The notes under the pieces were generated by a model. It was not told the origin of the DNA. It was given only the letters and a program-made list of their open reading frames with translations, and did no database searches. The position numbers and the translations under genes were made by a program. Shown piece after piece: positions 45,965 to 54,693 of a DNA stretch of 64,000 bases. The stretch is from Thermococcus zilligii AN1. GTDB lineage: Archaea; Methanobacteriota_B; Thermococci; Thermococcales; Thermococcaceae. The stretch's first letter is position 1, and every line of letters begins with the position of its first letter. Location: NCBI RefSeq assembly GCF_000258515.1, contig NZ_AJLF01000002.1:310001-374000 (forward strand), read 5' to 3'.

Positions 45965-46486
45965 TCATTCTTTCTGGTTCAGCAGAGCCCTGAGCTGTGC
46001 GCTTCTGGCTTTTAGTTCTCTGTCGAGTATGAAGGTTCCCTGGGGACTGTCGCCGATTATTTTGAGCTTGTCGAGGATGGCTTTGGTGCTTGCCTCCTCC
46101 TCGACCTGCTCTTTCACGAACCACTGGAGGAAGTTGTGGGTCGCGTGGTCGTTCTCCTCCCTTGCGAGGTCAACGAGCTTGAATATCGATTGGGTAACGC
46201 CGACCTCGTGGAGGTAGACCGCCTCGAAGGCCTTGAGCGGGCTTTCAAAGGTCTGCTTTGGCTTCTCTATCCTCTCGAGTTCGACCTTACCGCCGCGGTC
46301 GAAGATGTAGTCGTATATTCTAAGCGCGTGGCCGAGTTCTTCTTCCGCTTGTGCCTCCATCCAGCTGGCGAAACCCTCGAGGCTTTTGTCCCTGAAGTAG
46401 GCGGCCAAGCCAAAGTAGAAGTAGGCCGAGAAGAGCTCCTTGTTGAGCTGTTCATTCAGGGCCTTCAGCATTTTCTCACTCAGCAT
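45965..46486 (-). CDS. ftnA: Ferritin
   Basis: This 173-residue non-heme ferritin stores iron in a 24-mer shell. The four-helix bundle carries the ferroxidase ligands in [18 protein letters not shown] (Glu), [18 protein letters not shown] (Glu and His), and [22 protein letters not shown] (Glu and Gln). GAGGTGATG upstream supports ATG 46486; the frame has three further codons upstream that overlap the ribosome site. Confidence 0.95.
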   Translation of the reverse strand: MLSEKMLKALNEQLNKELFSAYFYFGLAAYFRDKSLEGFASWMEAQAEEELGHALRIYDYIFDRGGKVELERIEKPKQTFESPLKAFEAVYLHEVGVTQSIFKLVDLAREENDHATHNFLQWFVKEQVEEEASTKAILDKLKIIGDSPQGTFILDRELKARSAQLRALLNQKE

Positions 46487-46560
46487 TGGCATCACCTCAC
46501 ACCGTTTCCGTTTTCAAACATTATAAGTTTATCTCTCAAACATCAGCTCGCGGCTTTTGG

Positions 46561-47748
46561 TCAGGAAACTTTCTTTCTGAACACGAACTCGCAGTAGCTG
46601 TGACCCATGGCCTGACAGCGGGTTTCATCCCCTTCCCATTTCTCCCCGGTATACTCCTCCAGAAGCTGGGCGATCTCACCGGCGTAGTTTATGTGCGCCG
46701 GGTGCTTGAACTCCCTCATGCGCGGAAAGAGGTTCCTGCCCCTCAGAACTATCAGGTCATCTTCCAGCTTAACTATCTCCAATCTGCCTCCTCCAGAAAT
46801 TTCGGTTGAAGAGGCGAGGTCCTCAAGGGCAGTCTTTAGGGAATCGTACATGTTTTTATAAGCCCTCCCCATGCCGCGGAACTCATAGCGCCCCCAGAGG
46901 TAAAGGAACTTTTTGCCCCCTTCCGGGCCAAGGTAGTGGTAGGCGAACTCAACGAGGGACGCTTCGCTCTCCTCGCCTATTATCTGAACCCTCTCGCTTC
47001 CCCTCCACAGGTTGCCTTCTTCATCCAGATGCAGGCTGTTCTTGAGATCCTGGAGGGAGTAATAACTCTCCCGGAGGTCCTCCAGGCCCTTCTCTGTCTT
47101 TCTGTAAGGGATACGCCCTGCCGGGATCCTGGGGGAGTAGTATGACCTGAGGGGCTTTATCTGACCGTTTGCCACCTCTATGACGTACTCAAAGGGAAGG
47201 AGGAGCTTCGCGAGGTCCTCCTTCTCGGTAACCTCGGAATTTATTCCCGCGAAAACCTGGCCCCCGAGTTCCTTTATTGAGTTGACGAACCTTATTATCA
47301 CCCTGGTATACGCGTCCTTGTCGGACTGGAGGGCGTAGAGAATGGTCAGGTCATCGATGACGAGAACTTCGTAGTTGCCTGAGGCAAGCTCATCCCGGAT
47401 TATCCCCACGGTTATCCCGAGGTCGCGCGGGTTGGGTATTATACCCTCTCCCCGCACAGGCTGAGAGGAGTAGAGGTTTGTAAAGCCATCCAGGATCTTC
47501 AGGCGGCCGTTTTCAATGTAGTCCTCATATCTAATCCCGTAATGGGACAGCCACTCCTTGAGGACATTCGGAGCCTGCCGGAACTCAGCAAGGAGAACGT
47601 GGTGGCCGCTCCTGAGTATGTTGCAGGCCATCTGGTGCATCAGGAGAAGGTTATCATCATCAAAGGAACCTATGAGAGCGACGTTGAGCCCCTCCCGGAT
47701 CCCTCCCCCGAGGACGTCGTCGAGCCTCTCCATGCCGGTTGACAGCAA
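46561..47748 (-). CDS. RadA/KaiC-like ATPase domain protein with C-terminal 4VR-like domain
   Basis: This 395-residue protein begins like archaeal KaiC/RadC proteins (STGMERLDDVLGGGIREGLNVALIGSFDDDNLLLMHQMACNIL). Its loop GSFDDDN replaces a normal Walker A, so ATP hydrolysis is doubtful. A Walker B-like VLVIDDLTILYAL is kept. The C-terminal 75 residues (from GGGRLEIVKLEDDLIVLRG, ending CQAMGHSYCEFVFRKK) look like a 4VR/V4R ligand-binding domain. It could be a sensor or adaptor. TTG 47748 follows GGGGGTGAG. A TATA box near 47780-47790 shows that the upstream frame to 47991 is not coding. Confidence 0.68.
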   Translation of the reverse strand: MLSTGMERLDDVLGGGIREGLNVALIGSFDDDNLLLMHQMACNILRSGHHVLLAEFRQAPNVLKEWLSHYGIRYEDYIENGRLKILDGFTNLYSSQPVRGEGIIPNPRDLGITVGIIRDELASGNYEVLVIDDLTILYALQSDKDAYTRVIIRFVNSIKELGGQVFAGINSEVTEKEDLAKLLLPFEYVIEVANGQIKPLRSYYSPRIPAGRIPYRKTEKGLEDLRESYYSLQDLKNSLHLDEEGNLWRGSERVQIIGEESEASLVEFAYHYLGPEGGKKFLYLWGRYEFRGMGRAYKNMYDSLKTALEDLASSTEISGGGRLEIVKLEDDLIVLRGRNLFPRMREFKHPAHINYAGEIAQLLEEYTGEKWEGDETRCQAMGHSYCEFVFRKKVS

Positions 47749-47920
47749 CCCTCTCACCCCCGTTTGATAAACCCCCGGGCATTTAAACCTTTTTGAAATG
47801 TCCGGTTGCGGTTCTGATACAATAGTTTCTGCTTTCGCCTTCCTCTTCCCGTCGTGGACGGTGGAACTTTTTGGGGAAGGTTTAATAAATTTCGACGCAA
47901 ATTTTAACACGGTGATTCCC

Positions 47921-48733
47921 ATGAAAAGGGCACTCGTTACCCTTACCCCACCGGAAAGCAAGCGCCTCATAGCGAAAGCCGTTGCGGCCATGCCCGAGGT
48001 GCAGTATGCCCTCAGGCACGGCTTCGTCTACGTTGCCACGGGGACAACGGCCGCGTATGTAGCTGAAGAGCTTCTCGGGGAGGAGATAGAGAAGGAGAAG
48101 TGGACTGTAGGAGTTATAAGCAAGGGCAGAACCTGCGTCACGCCGAAGGCAACCTGGCCGAAGCACCTCGTCCTCTACAAAGGTGAGCCCTTCGATGACC
48201 CCTCCGAGGCGCTCGGGCGGATGGGGCCTAAGGACGTGTTCATCAAGGGGGCCAACGCCATAGACATCAACTGGAACGTGGCCGTCTTTGCCGCCGCTCC
48301 AGACGGTGGGACGATAGGCAAAACCTTCGGCTGGACGATAACAAAGGGGGTATTCACGATAACTCCTGTGAGCCTTGAGAAGTTCGTGCCGACCCCGGTG
48401 GAGGAGAGCGCGAAACTGACCGGCATTTACTCCTTCGACTGGGGGACGGGACTTTACGCGGCCCTCGTGCCGATACCCCACGCCCACCCTGTGACCGAGG
48501 TTGAGGCCTACAGGATACTCGCAGGGGTTGAGGCGATTCCGATAGCCGCTGGGGGAGCGGGCGGGGCCGAGGGGAGCGTGACCCTCGTCCTCGAGGGGGA
48601 AGACGGGGCGATGGAAAAGGCCAGGGAAATAACGAAATCCATCAAGGGCGAGCCTTACCTCAGGCCCTACACCGAGGACTGCTCCATCTGCCCCTTCGCA
48701 AACATCTGCGGCCTGGGAACCGGCGCCTTCTGA
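47921..48733 (+). CDS. Conserved archaeal protein of unknown function
   Basis: This 270-residue soluble protein is rich in glycine near the C-terminus (AIPIAAGGAGGAEGSVTLVLEG) and ends with a cysteine motif (EDCSICPFANICGLGTG) that could bind a metal or Fe-S cluster. The N-terminus (LVTLTPPESKRLIAKAVAAMPEVQYAL) suggests an alpha/beta fold. I do not recognise the family by name. GGTGATTCCC precedes ATG 47921, and TATA GTTTAATAAA is near 47880-47889. The frame extends to 47798 only through promoter DNA. Confidence 0.75.
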   Translation: MKRALVTLTPPESKRLIAKAVAAMPEVQYALRHGFVYVATGTTAAYVAEELLGEEIEKEKWTVGVISKGRTCVTPKATWPKHLVLYKGEPFDDPSEALGRMGPKDVFIKGANAIDINWNVAVFAAAPDGGTIGKTFGWTITKGVFTITPVSLEKFVPTPVEESAKLTGIYSFDWGTGLYAALVPIPHAHPVTEVEAYRILAGVEAIPIAAGGAGGAEGSVTLVLEGEDGAMEKAREITKSIKGEPYLRPYTEDCSICPFANICGLGTGAF

Positions 48734-48816
48734 ATGCCTTCGGCCTTGGTTTTTTATTCCACAACTCTGCCCAGGAAGGGTTATAAGGGTGCATTCTAAC
48801 TTCCATGGGTGAGAGG

Positions 48817-49155
48817 ATGAAGATCTACAGCCCGGACCGTGAGTGGCCCCCTGAATACAGGGAAGTGATAGAGCAGCTGAAGACCATAACCGACCCCGTC
48901 ACTGGGGGAGACGTTCTCGACTCCGGTGTTATAGCTGGCCTCGAGGTGAACGGGGAGACCCTCAGGATATGGCTCCGCTTTGAGAGCCACGCGGAGTATA
49001 ACCTGATCGGCGAGAGCGCGATTGCCTACTCGAAGATAATCGGCGACATAATGGAGCGCTTTGCCCTCGTGAAGTTCCAGAACGTTTACGTCTACGACCT
49101 GGGCAACAACATCGTGGGGGTCTTTGAGAACAAAAAGTATAAGCCAGGGATCTGA
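48817..49155 (+). CDS. MIP18/DUF59-like small protein
   Basis: This 112-residue protein (YREVIEQLKTITDPVTGGDVLDSGVIAGLEVNGETLRIWLRFESH) has the DUF59 (MIP18) pattern of a short helix, then DPVTGxDV and beta strands. Members act in Fe-S cluster assembly, often with Mrp ATPases such as the 44132 protein. The usual conserved Cys is not obvious. GGTGAGAGG supports ATG 48817. Confidence 0.75.
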   Translation: MKIYSPDREWPPEYREVIEQLKTITDPVTGGDVLDSGVIAGLEVNGETLRIWLRFESHAEYNLIGESAIAYSKIIGDIMERFALVKFQNVYVYDLGNNIVGVFENKKYKPGI

Positions 49156-49169
49156 GAAAGGTGGTTTGG

Positions 49170-49429
49170 ATGGGTTTGTTTGGCCCTTTTAAATCCCGCG
49201 GATCCCGGAATGGGGCCACTGGAAAGAGGCTCCCTCCGGAGGTTCAAAGCGTCGTGTTGACGTGTTCTTCCTCATGGCCCGCTCAACGCCGGAGTGTCAC
49301 TTTTGCCGGATGCTGGCCATAAACGTCCAAAATCGGATTCTGAGGGATGTTATCTCAGCCCTTAAGAGCGCGGGAGTTGAGAAAATCAGGGCCTACAACG
49401 AGCTGGGTCTGCTTCTGGCCGTGGGATGA
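49170..49429 (+). pseudogene. Small CxxC protein gene with a frameshift
   Basis: ATG 49170, behind GGTGGT, opens a frame (MGLFGPFKSRGSRNG...EVQSVV). It then continues sensibly only after a frame change near 49250-49262 as VDVFFLMARSTPECHFCRMLAINVQ... to a stop at 49429. The two pieces together would make a protein of about 86 residues with a CHFC motif. No family was recognised. It follows the DUF59-like gene by 14 bases. Confidence 0.5.
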
Positions 49430-49601
49430 ACTTGCTGGTGCAGGGGGGAGTTAGTCCTGGCAGGGTTGGAAGGACATCGATGGACTGTGTGGCTACACAG
49501 CCTCAAGCTTCATCAGGTTCTGCCTCGCTACCCTCTACCGTCTTTCAGATAGACGATGGTAGGGACATAAAGTTCTCGACCGCGAAATAAGAATAGAGGG
49601 C
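49430..49601. other. Intergenic region with two small hairpins
   Basis: A perfect stem CTGTGT/ACACAG (49485-49500, loop GGCT) and an imperfect one around CTACCGTCT...AGACGATGGTAG (about 49533-49563) are present. A 36-codon ORF from ATG 49480 to TAA 49590 also exists but shows no family. The region could be gene debris or a structured 3' element after copA. The evidence is weak. Confidence 0.3.
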
Positions 49602-52000
49602 TTAGATTTTGGCCCTTTTGAGCAGGAGCGAGTTTGTAACGACGCTCACACTGCTCATGCTCATCGCCCCGGCGGCCCACTCCGGTCTGAACTCTATTCC
49701 AAAGAGGACAAAGGCCAACCCTGCCGCGAAGGGTATGAGCATTGTGTTGTAAAACATCGCCCAGAAGATGTTCTGCTTTATTTTGCCGAGGGTCTTCTGG
49801 CTGAGCTTTATGGCCTTCACAACATCGAGCGGGTCGTTCCCCATGAGAACTATGTCGCCGCTCTCCATCGCTATGTCAGTCGCGTTTCCGATGGCTATGC
49901 CTATGTCAGCCCGGGCCAGGGCTGGAGCATCATTTATCCCGTCCCCAACGAATATCACTATCTCCCCTTTTTCCTGGAGCTTTTTCACTTCGCTGGCTTT
50001 CTCGCCGGGCATAACCTCCGCGAGGACGTAATCAACGCCGAGGGCCCTTCCTATCGCCTCGGCCGTTCTCCTGTTGTCGCCGGTTATCATGCCCACCTTC
50101 TTGCCCATCCTCCTGAGCTCCTCGATGGCCTCTCTGGCGCCTTCCTTTATCGTGTCCGCTATGCCGAGGACTCCGGTTATTTTCCCGTCCACAGCAACTA
50201 TTACGGCCGTCTTCGCCTCGTTCTCAAGCTTTTTCAGAGTTTCCTCGACTTCGTCAAGGTTTAGGCCGCTCTCAACCATGAGCTTCCTGTTACCTGCTAA
50301 GACCTTCCTTCCGCTGACCACCGCCCTGACGCCCTTCCCCGTTATCGCCTCAAACCCCTCGGGCTCCCAAAGCTCAAGGCCGAGTTTCTCAGCCTTCCTC
50401 ACCACCGCCTCACCGAGCGGGTGCTCGGAGCGCCTCTCGGCAGAGGCAACCAGCTTTAAAAGCTCTTCCTCGCCCATTCCGAAGGCTATAACCTCCGCAA
50501 CCTCCGGCTTTCCCTTTGTGAGCGTCCCTGTCTTGTCGAAGAGCACCACCGTTGCCTTCCTCGCTATCTCGAGCACTTCGCTGTTCTTGATGAGTATACC
50601 CATCTCGGCCCCTTTCCCATGCCGACCGTTAAGGCCGTTGGAGTGGCAAGCCCGAAGGCGCAGGGGCACGCTATAACCAGAACGCTGAGGAGCGTAGTGA
50701 ACGCGAAGAGGAGAGGCTTGTTCGCAACGAAGTACCAGTAGGCAAAGGAGAGGAGCGCTATGGTGAGAACCGCGGGTATGAAGTAGACCACGATTTTGTC
50801 TGCTAATCTTTGTATCGGCGGCTTCGTGTTTTGCGCCTCCTCGACGAGCCTTATTATCTGGGCAAGAACCGTGTCCCTACCCACGCGCTTCGCCTCGATT
50901 TTGAGGACGGAGTTTTTGTTTATCGTCCCTCCTATGACCCCGTCACCCTTTCGCTTGATGCTGGGCATCGACTCGCCCGTTATCATGGACTCATCAACGT
51001 AGCTCTCCCCCTCAAGAACGATGCCATCTACCGGAATCCTTTCGCCGGGCTTCACTACAACTACATCCCCCACCCTGACCTCGCTTAGTGGTACCACAGC
51101 TTCCCTCCCGTCCCTCAGCACGGTGGCCCTCTTTGCCTGAAGGCCCACCAGCTTCTTTATTGCTTCACTTGTCCTCCCTTTGGCCCCCGTTTCGAGGTAC
51201 CCCCCGAGGAGCAGGAAGGCCATCAGCATGACGCTCGCCTCGTAGAAGTTGAACTCCCCGGGGATTACTCCAGCGGTCGCCAAAACGCTCGCAAAGTAAG
51301 CCGAGCCTATTCCGAGGGAGTACATGACCTCCATCGTCAGAGTCCTGTGCCTGAGCGAGGAGAGGGCCTTCCCGAATATGCCCCTGCCGGCGTGGGCTAT
51401 GGCAAGCGTCGCCAGAACGAACTGGAGCGGCATTAAATGGGGTATCTCAAGCCCGAAGCGGCCGGCCTGCATCGAGGCGAAAAGCGCTATCCCTACACCC
51501 CACGCGACGACCAGCTTCCTCTTCATATCCCTCAGGGTTTTCTCCCTCAGTTCCCCCTCGATGTCGTGTGTTTCTTCTCCCTCCACGCCGATGAGCCGGT
51601 AGCCCAAACTTTCAATGACCTTTCCGATATCATCGGTATTGACCACGCTCGGGTCGTAGCTTACCATGGCCCTCTCGGTTCCCAGGTTCACGCTCGCGTT
51701 GAGAACGCCGGGAAGCCCTTTGAGCGCGGCCTCTATCGTTCTGACACACATGGCGCACGTCATTCCTCCGATTTTAAGTACCGCTTCTTTCCTCTCGCGC
51801 ACCACGGTGTAGCCGGCGTTTTCTATGGCTTTAATGATCTGATTCAGACTAACTTTCGACTCGTCGAAGTTTACGAGGACAGTTTCTGTTTCTATGTTTG
51901 CCCTGGCGTCTTTAACGCCCGGAAGCTCCCTGAGGGCCCTCTCTATGGTTTTAACGCACATCGCACAGGTCATGCCGCTGACCTTGAGGGTGATCTCCAT
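49602..52000 (-). CDS. copA: Copper-exporting P1B-type ATPase, reading frame broken at a slippery heptamer
   Basis: Two overlapping frames together give a complete copper pump of about 800 residues. The first (52000 to 50564) has two heavy-metal domains with GMTCAMC motifs, membrane helices, the actuator loop (DESMITGES) and the metal-site CPC in IACPCAFGLATPTAL. It then runs off-frame into a short tail. The second frame resumes at AEMGILIKNSEVLEIARKA and has the phosphorylated Asp (VVLFDKTGTLTKG), MITGDNRRTAEA and GDGINDAPALARAD. The break is at A-AAG-GGG (50615-50609), a perfect X-XXY-YYZ site for -1 slippage. A lost G in the run is the simpler alternative. Divergent copR and nearby copZ support the copper role. 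Confidence 0.88.
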
Positions 52001-52105
52001 TTTTTCACCCGTTGGTTACTACGTTGCCGGCCTTAATGGTGTTATTTTTTCCAATCTGGAAAGCAGAGCCAGAAAATTTTTATAGTTTGGAACCGGGTTA
52101 GGGGT
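52001..52105. promoter_or_regulatory. Divergent copA / copR promoter
   Basis: The interval holds the TATA box TTTTTATAG (about 52077-52085) for copR. It probably also holds CopR binding DNA for both genes. I could not identify a clear palindromic operator by eye. Confidence 0.5.
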
Positions 52106-52708
52106 ATGGGCGTGAAGATTGACGAACTTGACCTGAAGCTTATCTACCTTTTAATGGAGGACTCACGGCTCAGCATCTCGGAACTGGCTGAAAGGCTCGG
52201 GGTGAGCAGGCCTACCGTTCGGGCGAGGCTTGAGAGGCTGGAGAAAGAAGGAATAATCCAGGGCTACACCGTAAAGCTCAACCCGGAACTTCTAAGGGCG
52301 CACAACGTCATCGCGCTCATCGTGGAGACGGATGAGCCAGAGAATATGAGCAAGTTCGAGGAGATAATCGAGATAAACCGCTTCACGAGCAGGAAGTACC
52401 TCATAAAGATAGCCGTTGGGGGCATGGAGGAGCTCAAAAAGGTCATCGAGGGAGCCGGTTTCGAGGTCATCGAGATAATGCCCATTCTGGAGAGCGTGGG
52501 GAGGGAGAACCCGCCGAAGGTCAAGGTGACCTTCAAGTGCGACTACTGCGGGAAGGAGCTCGTTGGGGAACCCCTGGTGTACAGGTACCGCAACAAAGTG
52601 TATTTCTTCTGCTGTCCGACCTGCCTGAGGGAGTTCAGGAAGACGAGGGAAAGCATAGAAAAGTTCAAGCCAAAGGAAGAAGAAAACGCCCACGAAGGGC
52701 ACCACTGA
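52106..52708 (+). CDS. copR: CopR: Lrp/AsnC-type regulator with TRASH metal domain
   Basis: This 200-residue copper-responsive regulator has an N-terminal Lrp-like HTH (LDLKLIYLLMEDSRLSISELAERLGVSRPTVRARLERLEKEGIIQGYTV) and a middle RAM-like part. A C-terminal TRASH domain binds metal (KCDYCGKELVG...FFCCPTCLREF). The His-rich end (HEGHH) may also bind copper. Divergent orientation to copA is the family pattern in Thermococcus. ATG 52106 or GTG 52112 may be the start. Confidence 0.93.
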   Translation: MGVKIDELDLKLIYLLMEDSRLSISELAERLGVSRPTVRARLERLEKEGIIQGYTVKLNPELLRAHNVIALIVETDEPENMSKFEEIIEINRFTSRKYLIKIAVGGMEELKKVIEGAGFEVIEIMPILESVGRENPPKVKVTFKCDYCGKELVGEPLVYRYRNKVYFFCCPTCLREFRKTRESIEKFKPKEEENAHEGHH

Positions 52709-52731
52709 GGGGACCGATCGCTCCCCCTTCT

Positions 52732-53322
52732 TTACTCTGCAGGTCTTCCAACGGGGAAGATGTAGAGGGGCTCTCCTTCAACGCCGATTATTCCCTTAAC
52801 CTCCTCGTCCCTGAAAGCGCCAACGGCAACGGTTCCAAGGCCTAAAGCCGTCGCCTGGAGATAAATGTTCTGCCCCATATGCCCCGCATCAATGTGGACG
52901 TACCTTATCCCCCTCTGCCCGTACCTGCTCGTCGTCCTTTCGTAGTGGGCCACTATTACGATGTTGATGGGGGCTTCCTCAACGTGCCTCTGTCCAAGGC
53001 ATGCGCTTGCGAGTTCCTTTCTCATGTCTCCCTCGCGAATAAGCCTTAGGGTGTGATTCCTCCCATCGTAGTGGTAGAGGCCTGGCCTGAGGCCTTCCAC
53101 ATTGCCCAACACCACGTAGACCTCGAAAGGGTACCTGGCCCCGGCACTTGGGGATGTCCTCTTACCCCAGGCGTTCGTTCCGTAAGCGGCCCATAGAAGC
53201 TGGGAAAGCTCTTCAATGGTCAGCGGTTCCGCCCTGTACCTCCTTATGCTCTTTCTCCTGTGTATTGCTTCCTCGAGGCTCATTTTACCCTGAGTCCTCG
53301 GCCCGGGCAGTTTGACCTCCAT
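52732..53322 (-). CDS. SagB/ThcOx-type nitroreductase-fold oxidoreductase
   Basis: This 196-residue FMN-dependent enzyme of the nitroreductase fold, SagB type, has the motifs RRKSIRRYRAEPLTIEELSQLLWAAYG, SPSAGARYPFEVYVV, HIDAGHMGQNIYLQATALGLGTVAVGAF and the final EPLYIFPVGRP. SagB proteins oxidise thiazoline/oxazoline rings in modified peptides. Stand-alone archaeal ones may have other substrates. No cyclodehydratase partner is visible here. GGGTGATGG sets ATG 53322. Confidence 0.88.
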   Translation of the reverse strand: MEVKLPGPRTQGKMSLEEAIHRRKSIRRYRAEPLTIEELSQLLWAAYGTNAWGKRTSPSAGARYPFEVYVVLGNVEGLRPGLYHYDGRNHTLRLIREGDMRKELASACLGQRHVEEAPINIVIVAHYERTTSRYGQRGIRYVHIDAGHMGQNIYLQATALGLGTVAVGAFRDEEVKGIIGVEGEPLYIFPVGRPAE

Positions 53323-53423
53323 ACCATCACCCAAAATTAGTGAGCGTTTTTTCACATAAAGGTTGCTCCTTTTTCTGGGCCCCAGGGAAAAGCAAAAATG
53401 GTGGGGTTTCCGCTTCCGTCCAA

Positions 53424-53636
53424 TCAGTGTTCAGCCGGCTTCACCTCGTAGCCATACCTTTCGATGGCTTTGATTATCTCCTCCAGGCTGACCTTTCCGG
53501 GGTCAAACTCCACCACGGCCGTTTTAGTCTCTAAATCAGCCTTCCCCTCTGCGCCAGCACTCCTTATGGCATTCTCAATCCTCATAACGCAGTGTCCGCA
53601 GCTCATGTCGGGTATCTTCAAAACCGCCTTCGTCAT
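53424..53636 (-). CDS. copZ: Copper chaperone CopZ-like (HMA domain)
   Basis: This 70-residue heavy-metal-associated domain has the metal motif MSCGHC (normally M-x-C-x-x-C). It likely hands Cu+ to CopA. It lies within 2 kb of copA and copR, though separated by the SagB-type gene. The in-frame ATG at 53642 overlaps GGTGGTGAT; ATG 53636 has good spacing. Confidence 0.88.
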   Translation of the reverse strand: MTKAVLKIPDMSCGHCVMRIENAIRSAGAEGKADLETKTAVVEFDPGKVSLEEIIKAIERYGYEVKPAEH

Positions 53637-53729
53637 CAGCATCACCACCTGGAACCTGGGGAGAAAGCTTATGGGGCTTATCCTTCCCGGAATGGAAAAC
53701 CCGCAGAAAAAAGCCTGAAAAATTGGAAA

Positions 53730-54070
53730 TCATAAGGAGTTTATAATCCTGATAACCCTCTCTTCCATCGGCCTCATGAGTTCCGCGACTTACGCTACAC
53801 TCGGCAGGGTGACGCCGGGGTAGTTCCCATTCTCAGTGCGGTAGCCGAAGCCAGTGCACGGGAGAAGGGCGCCTATGTTCGGATTTATTCTGACAAGCTC
53901 TGCCACCAGCTCTTTGTCGTAAGGAGGGGGTAATCCGCTATTATCCCGTCTTCCTCCCCACAATAGCCACGGGAATGCGCTCCCCGATCAGGAGAAAGCC
54001 CTCTTCTTCAAACTTCTTCTTAAAGCGCTCCCGGAGGAAGTCGAGGTCTTCCTCAAAAATGGTAAAACGC
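53730..54070 (-). pseudogene. Decayed DUF302-like gene
   Basis: Read leftward, one frame gives FTIFEEDLDFLRERFKKKF then EEGFLLIGERIPVAIVG up to a stop. Another frame gives YDKELVAELVRINPNIGALLPC, then a TAA (near 53788), and in that same frame VAELMRPMEERVIRIINSL to a final stop at 53730. The segment GALLPC and the overall order resemble DUF302 proteins. At least one frameshift, one nonsense codon and a missing start make it a pseudogene. It fills the gap between copZ and the CoA-binding gene. Confidence 0.6.
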
Positions 54071-54072
54071 CC

Positions 54073-54465
54073 TTACACCTCCAGGAACAGCTTCTTATCG
54101 CTTGTTTCAACCATTATGCACTTCCCAAAGCTGTATTCAACACCGGCACTTTCGAGGAACTCTCTTATTTCCTCGCTCTCAGCCCCTGGCTGGAACCAGA
54201 GCTTTTTGAAGCCCGCCTCAACGGCCTCTTTTGCAACTTCAAGCCCGACTTTTGGCGGGACGACGAAGACTATGACGTCAACGTCCCCCGGAAGCTCCCT
54301 GACGCTCCTGTAGCACTTTACGCCTTCGATTTCCTCGTAATTTGGATTGACCGGGAGGACTTCAAAGCCCTTCTTCAGGAGGTCTCTGAGGATTATGTTC
54401 CCGTACTTGGTCGGGTTCGGGCTTGCCCCAACGAGCGCTATCCTTCTAAAGTTTTTCACGTCCAT
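54073..54465 (-). CDS. CoA-binding domain protein
   Basis: This 130-residue Rossmann-fold protein of the small CoA-binding (YccU) family has ALVGASPNPTKYGNIILRDLLKKGFEVLPVNPNYEEIEGVKCYRSVRELP at the N-terminus and FVVPPKVGLEVAKEAVEAGFKKLWFQPGAESEE later. It resembles the first domain of acyl-CoA synthetase alpha subunits but stands alone. Function is unknown. GGTGAG precedes the ATG. Confidence 0.9.
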   Translation of the reverse strand: MDVKNFRRIALVGASPNPTKYGNIILRDLLKKGFEVLPVNPNYEEIEGVKCYRSVRELPGDVDVIVFVVPPKVGLEVAKEAVEAGFKKLWFQPGAESEEIREFLESAGVEYSFGKCIMVETSDKKLFLEV

Positions 54466-54644
54466 CTCTTCTCACCGCCCCCGGATTTGGCACACCCTTT
54501 TTATAGCTTGCTAAGCAAAACTGTATAAAACGCGCCCCTATGCTGAAATCCCATAGGGCACCAGCCACCGGGGGGCTGGTTGAGGATTCCTTCCTCCAAG
54601 TTCCCAGCGATTCCCCTGCTCCTCCGTTACAAGAGCCTCAGGGG

Positions 54645-54693
54645 TAGGTTTAAAAACCTAAAATTCCAACAGGATATATTGAAGGTGGCGGAC
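54645..54693 (+). promoter_or_regulatory. Heliorhodopsin promoter
   Basis: A TATA box GGTTTAAAAACC (about 54647-54658) and a ribosome site AAGGTGG (about 54683-54689) lie in normal order before ATG 54694. This is good evidence that the gene is expressed from its own promoter. Confidence 0.65.

Noticed and set aside
47749-47991. 81-residue N-terminal extension of the KaiC-like protein
   Set aside because: It crosses a TATA box and has no homology-like features; a TTG with a strong ribosome site begins the conserved part.
49480-49590. 36-codon ORF downstream of copA
   Set aside because: No ribosome site and no recognisable family; hairpins in it suggest non-coding DNA or debris.
52732-53322. 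SagB gene as part of a modified-peptide biosynthesis cluster
   Set aside because: No cyclodehydratase, precursor peptide or exporter gene is near; the neighbours are copper genes.
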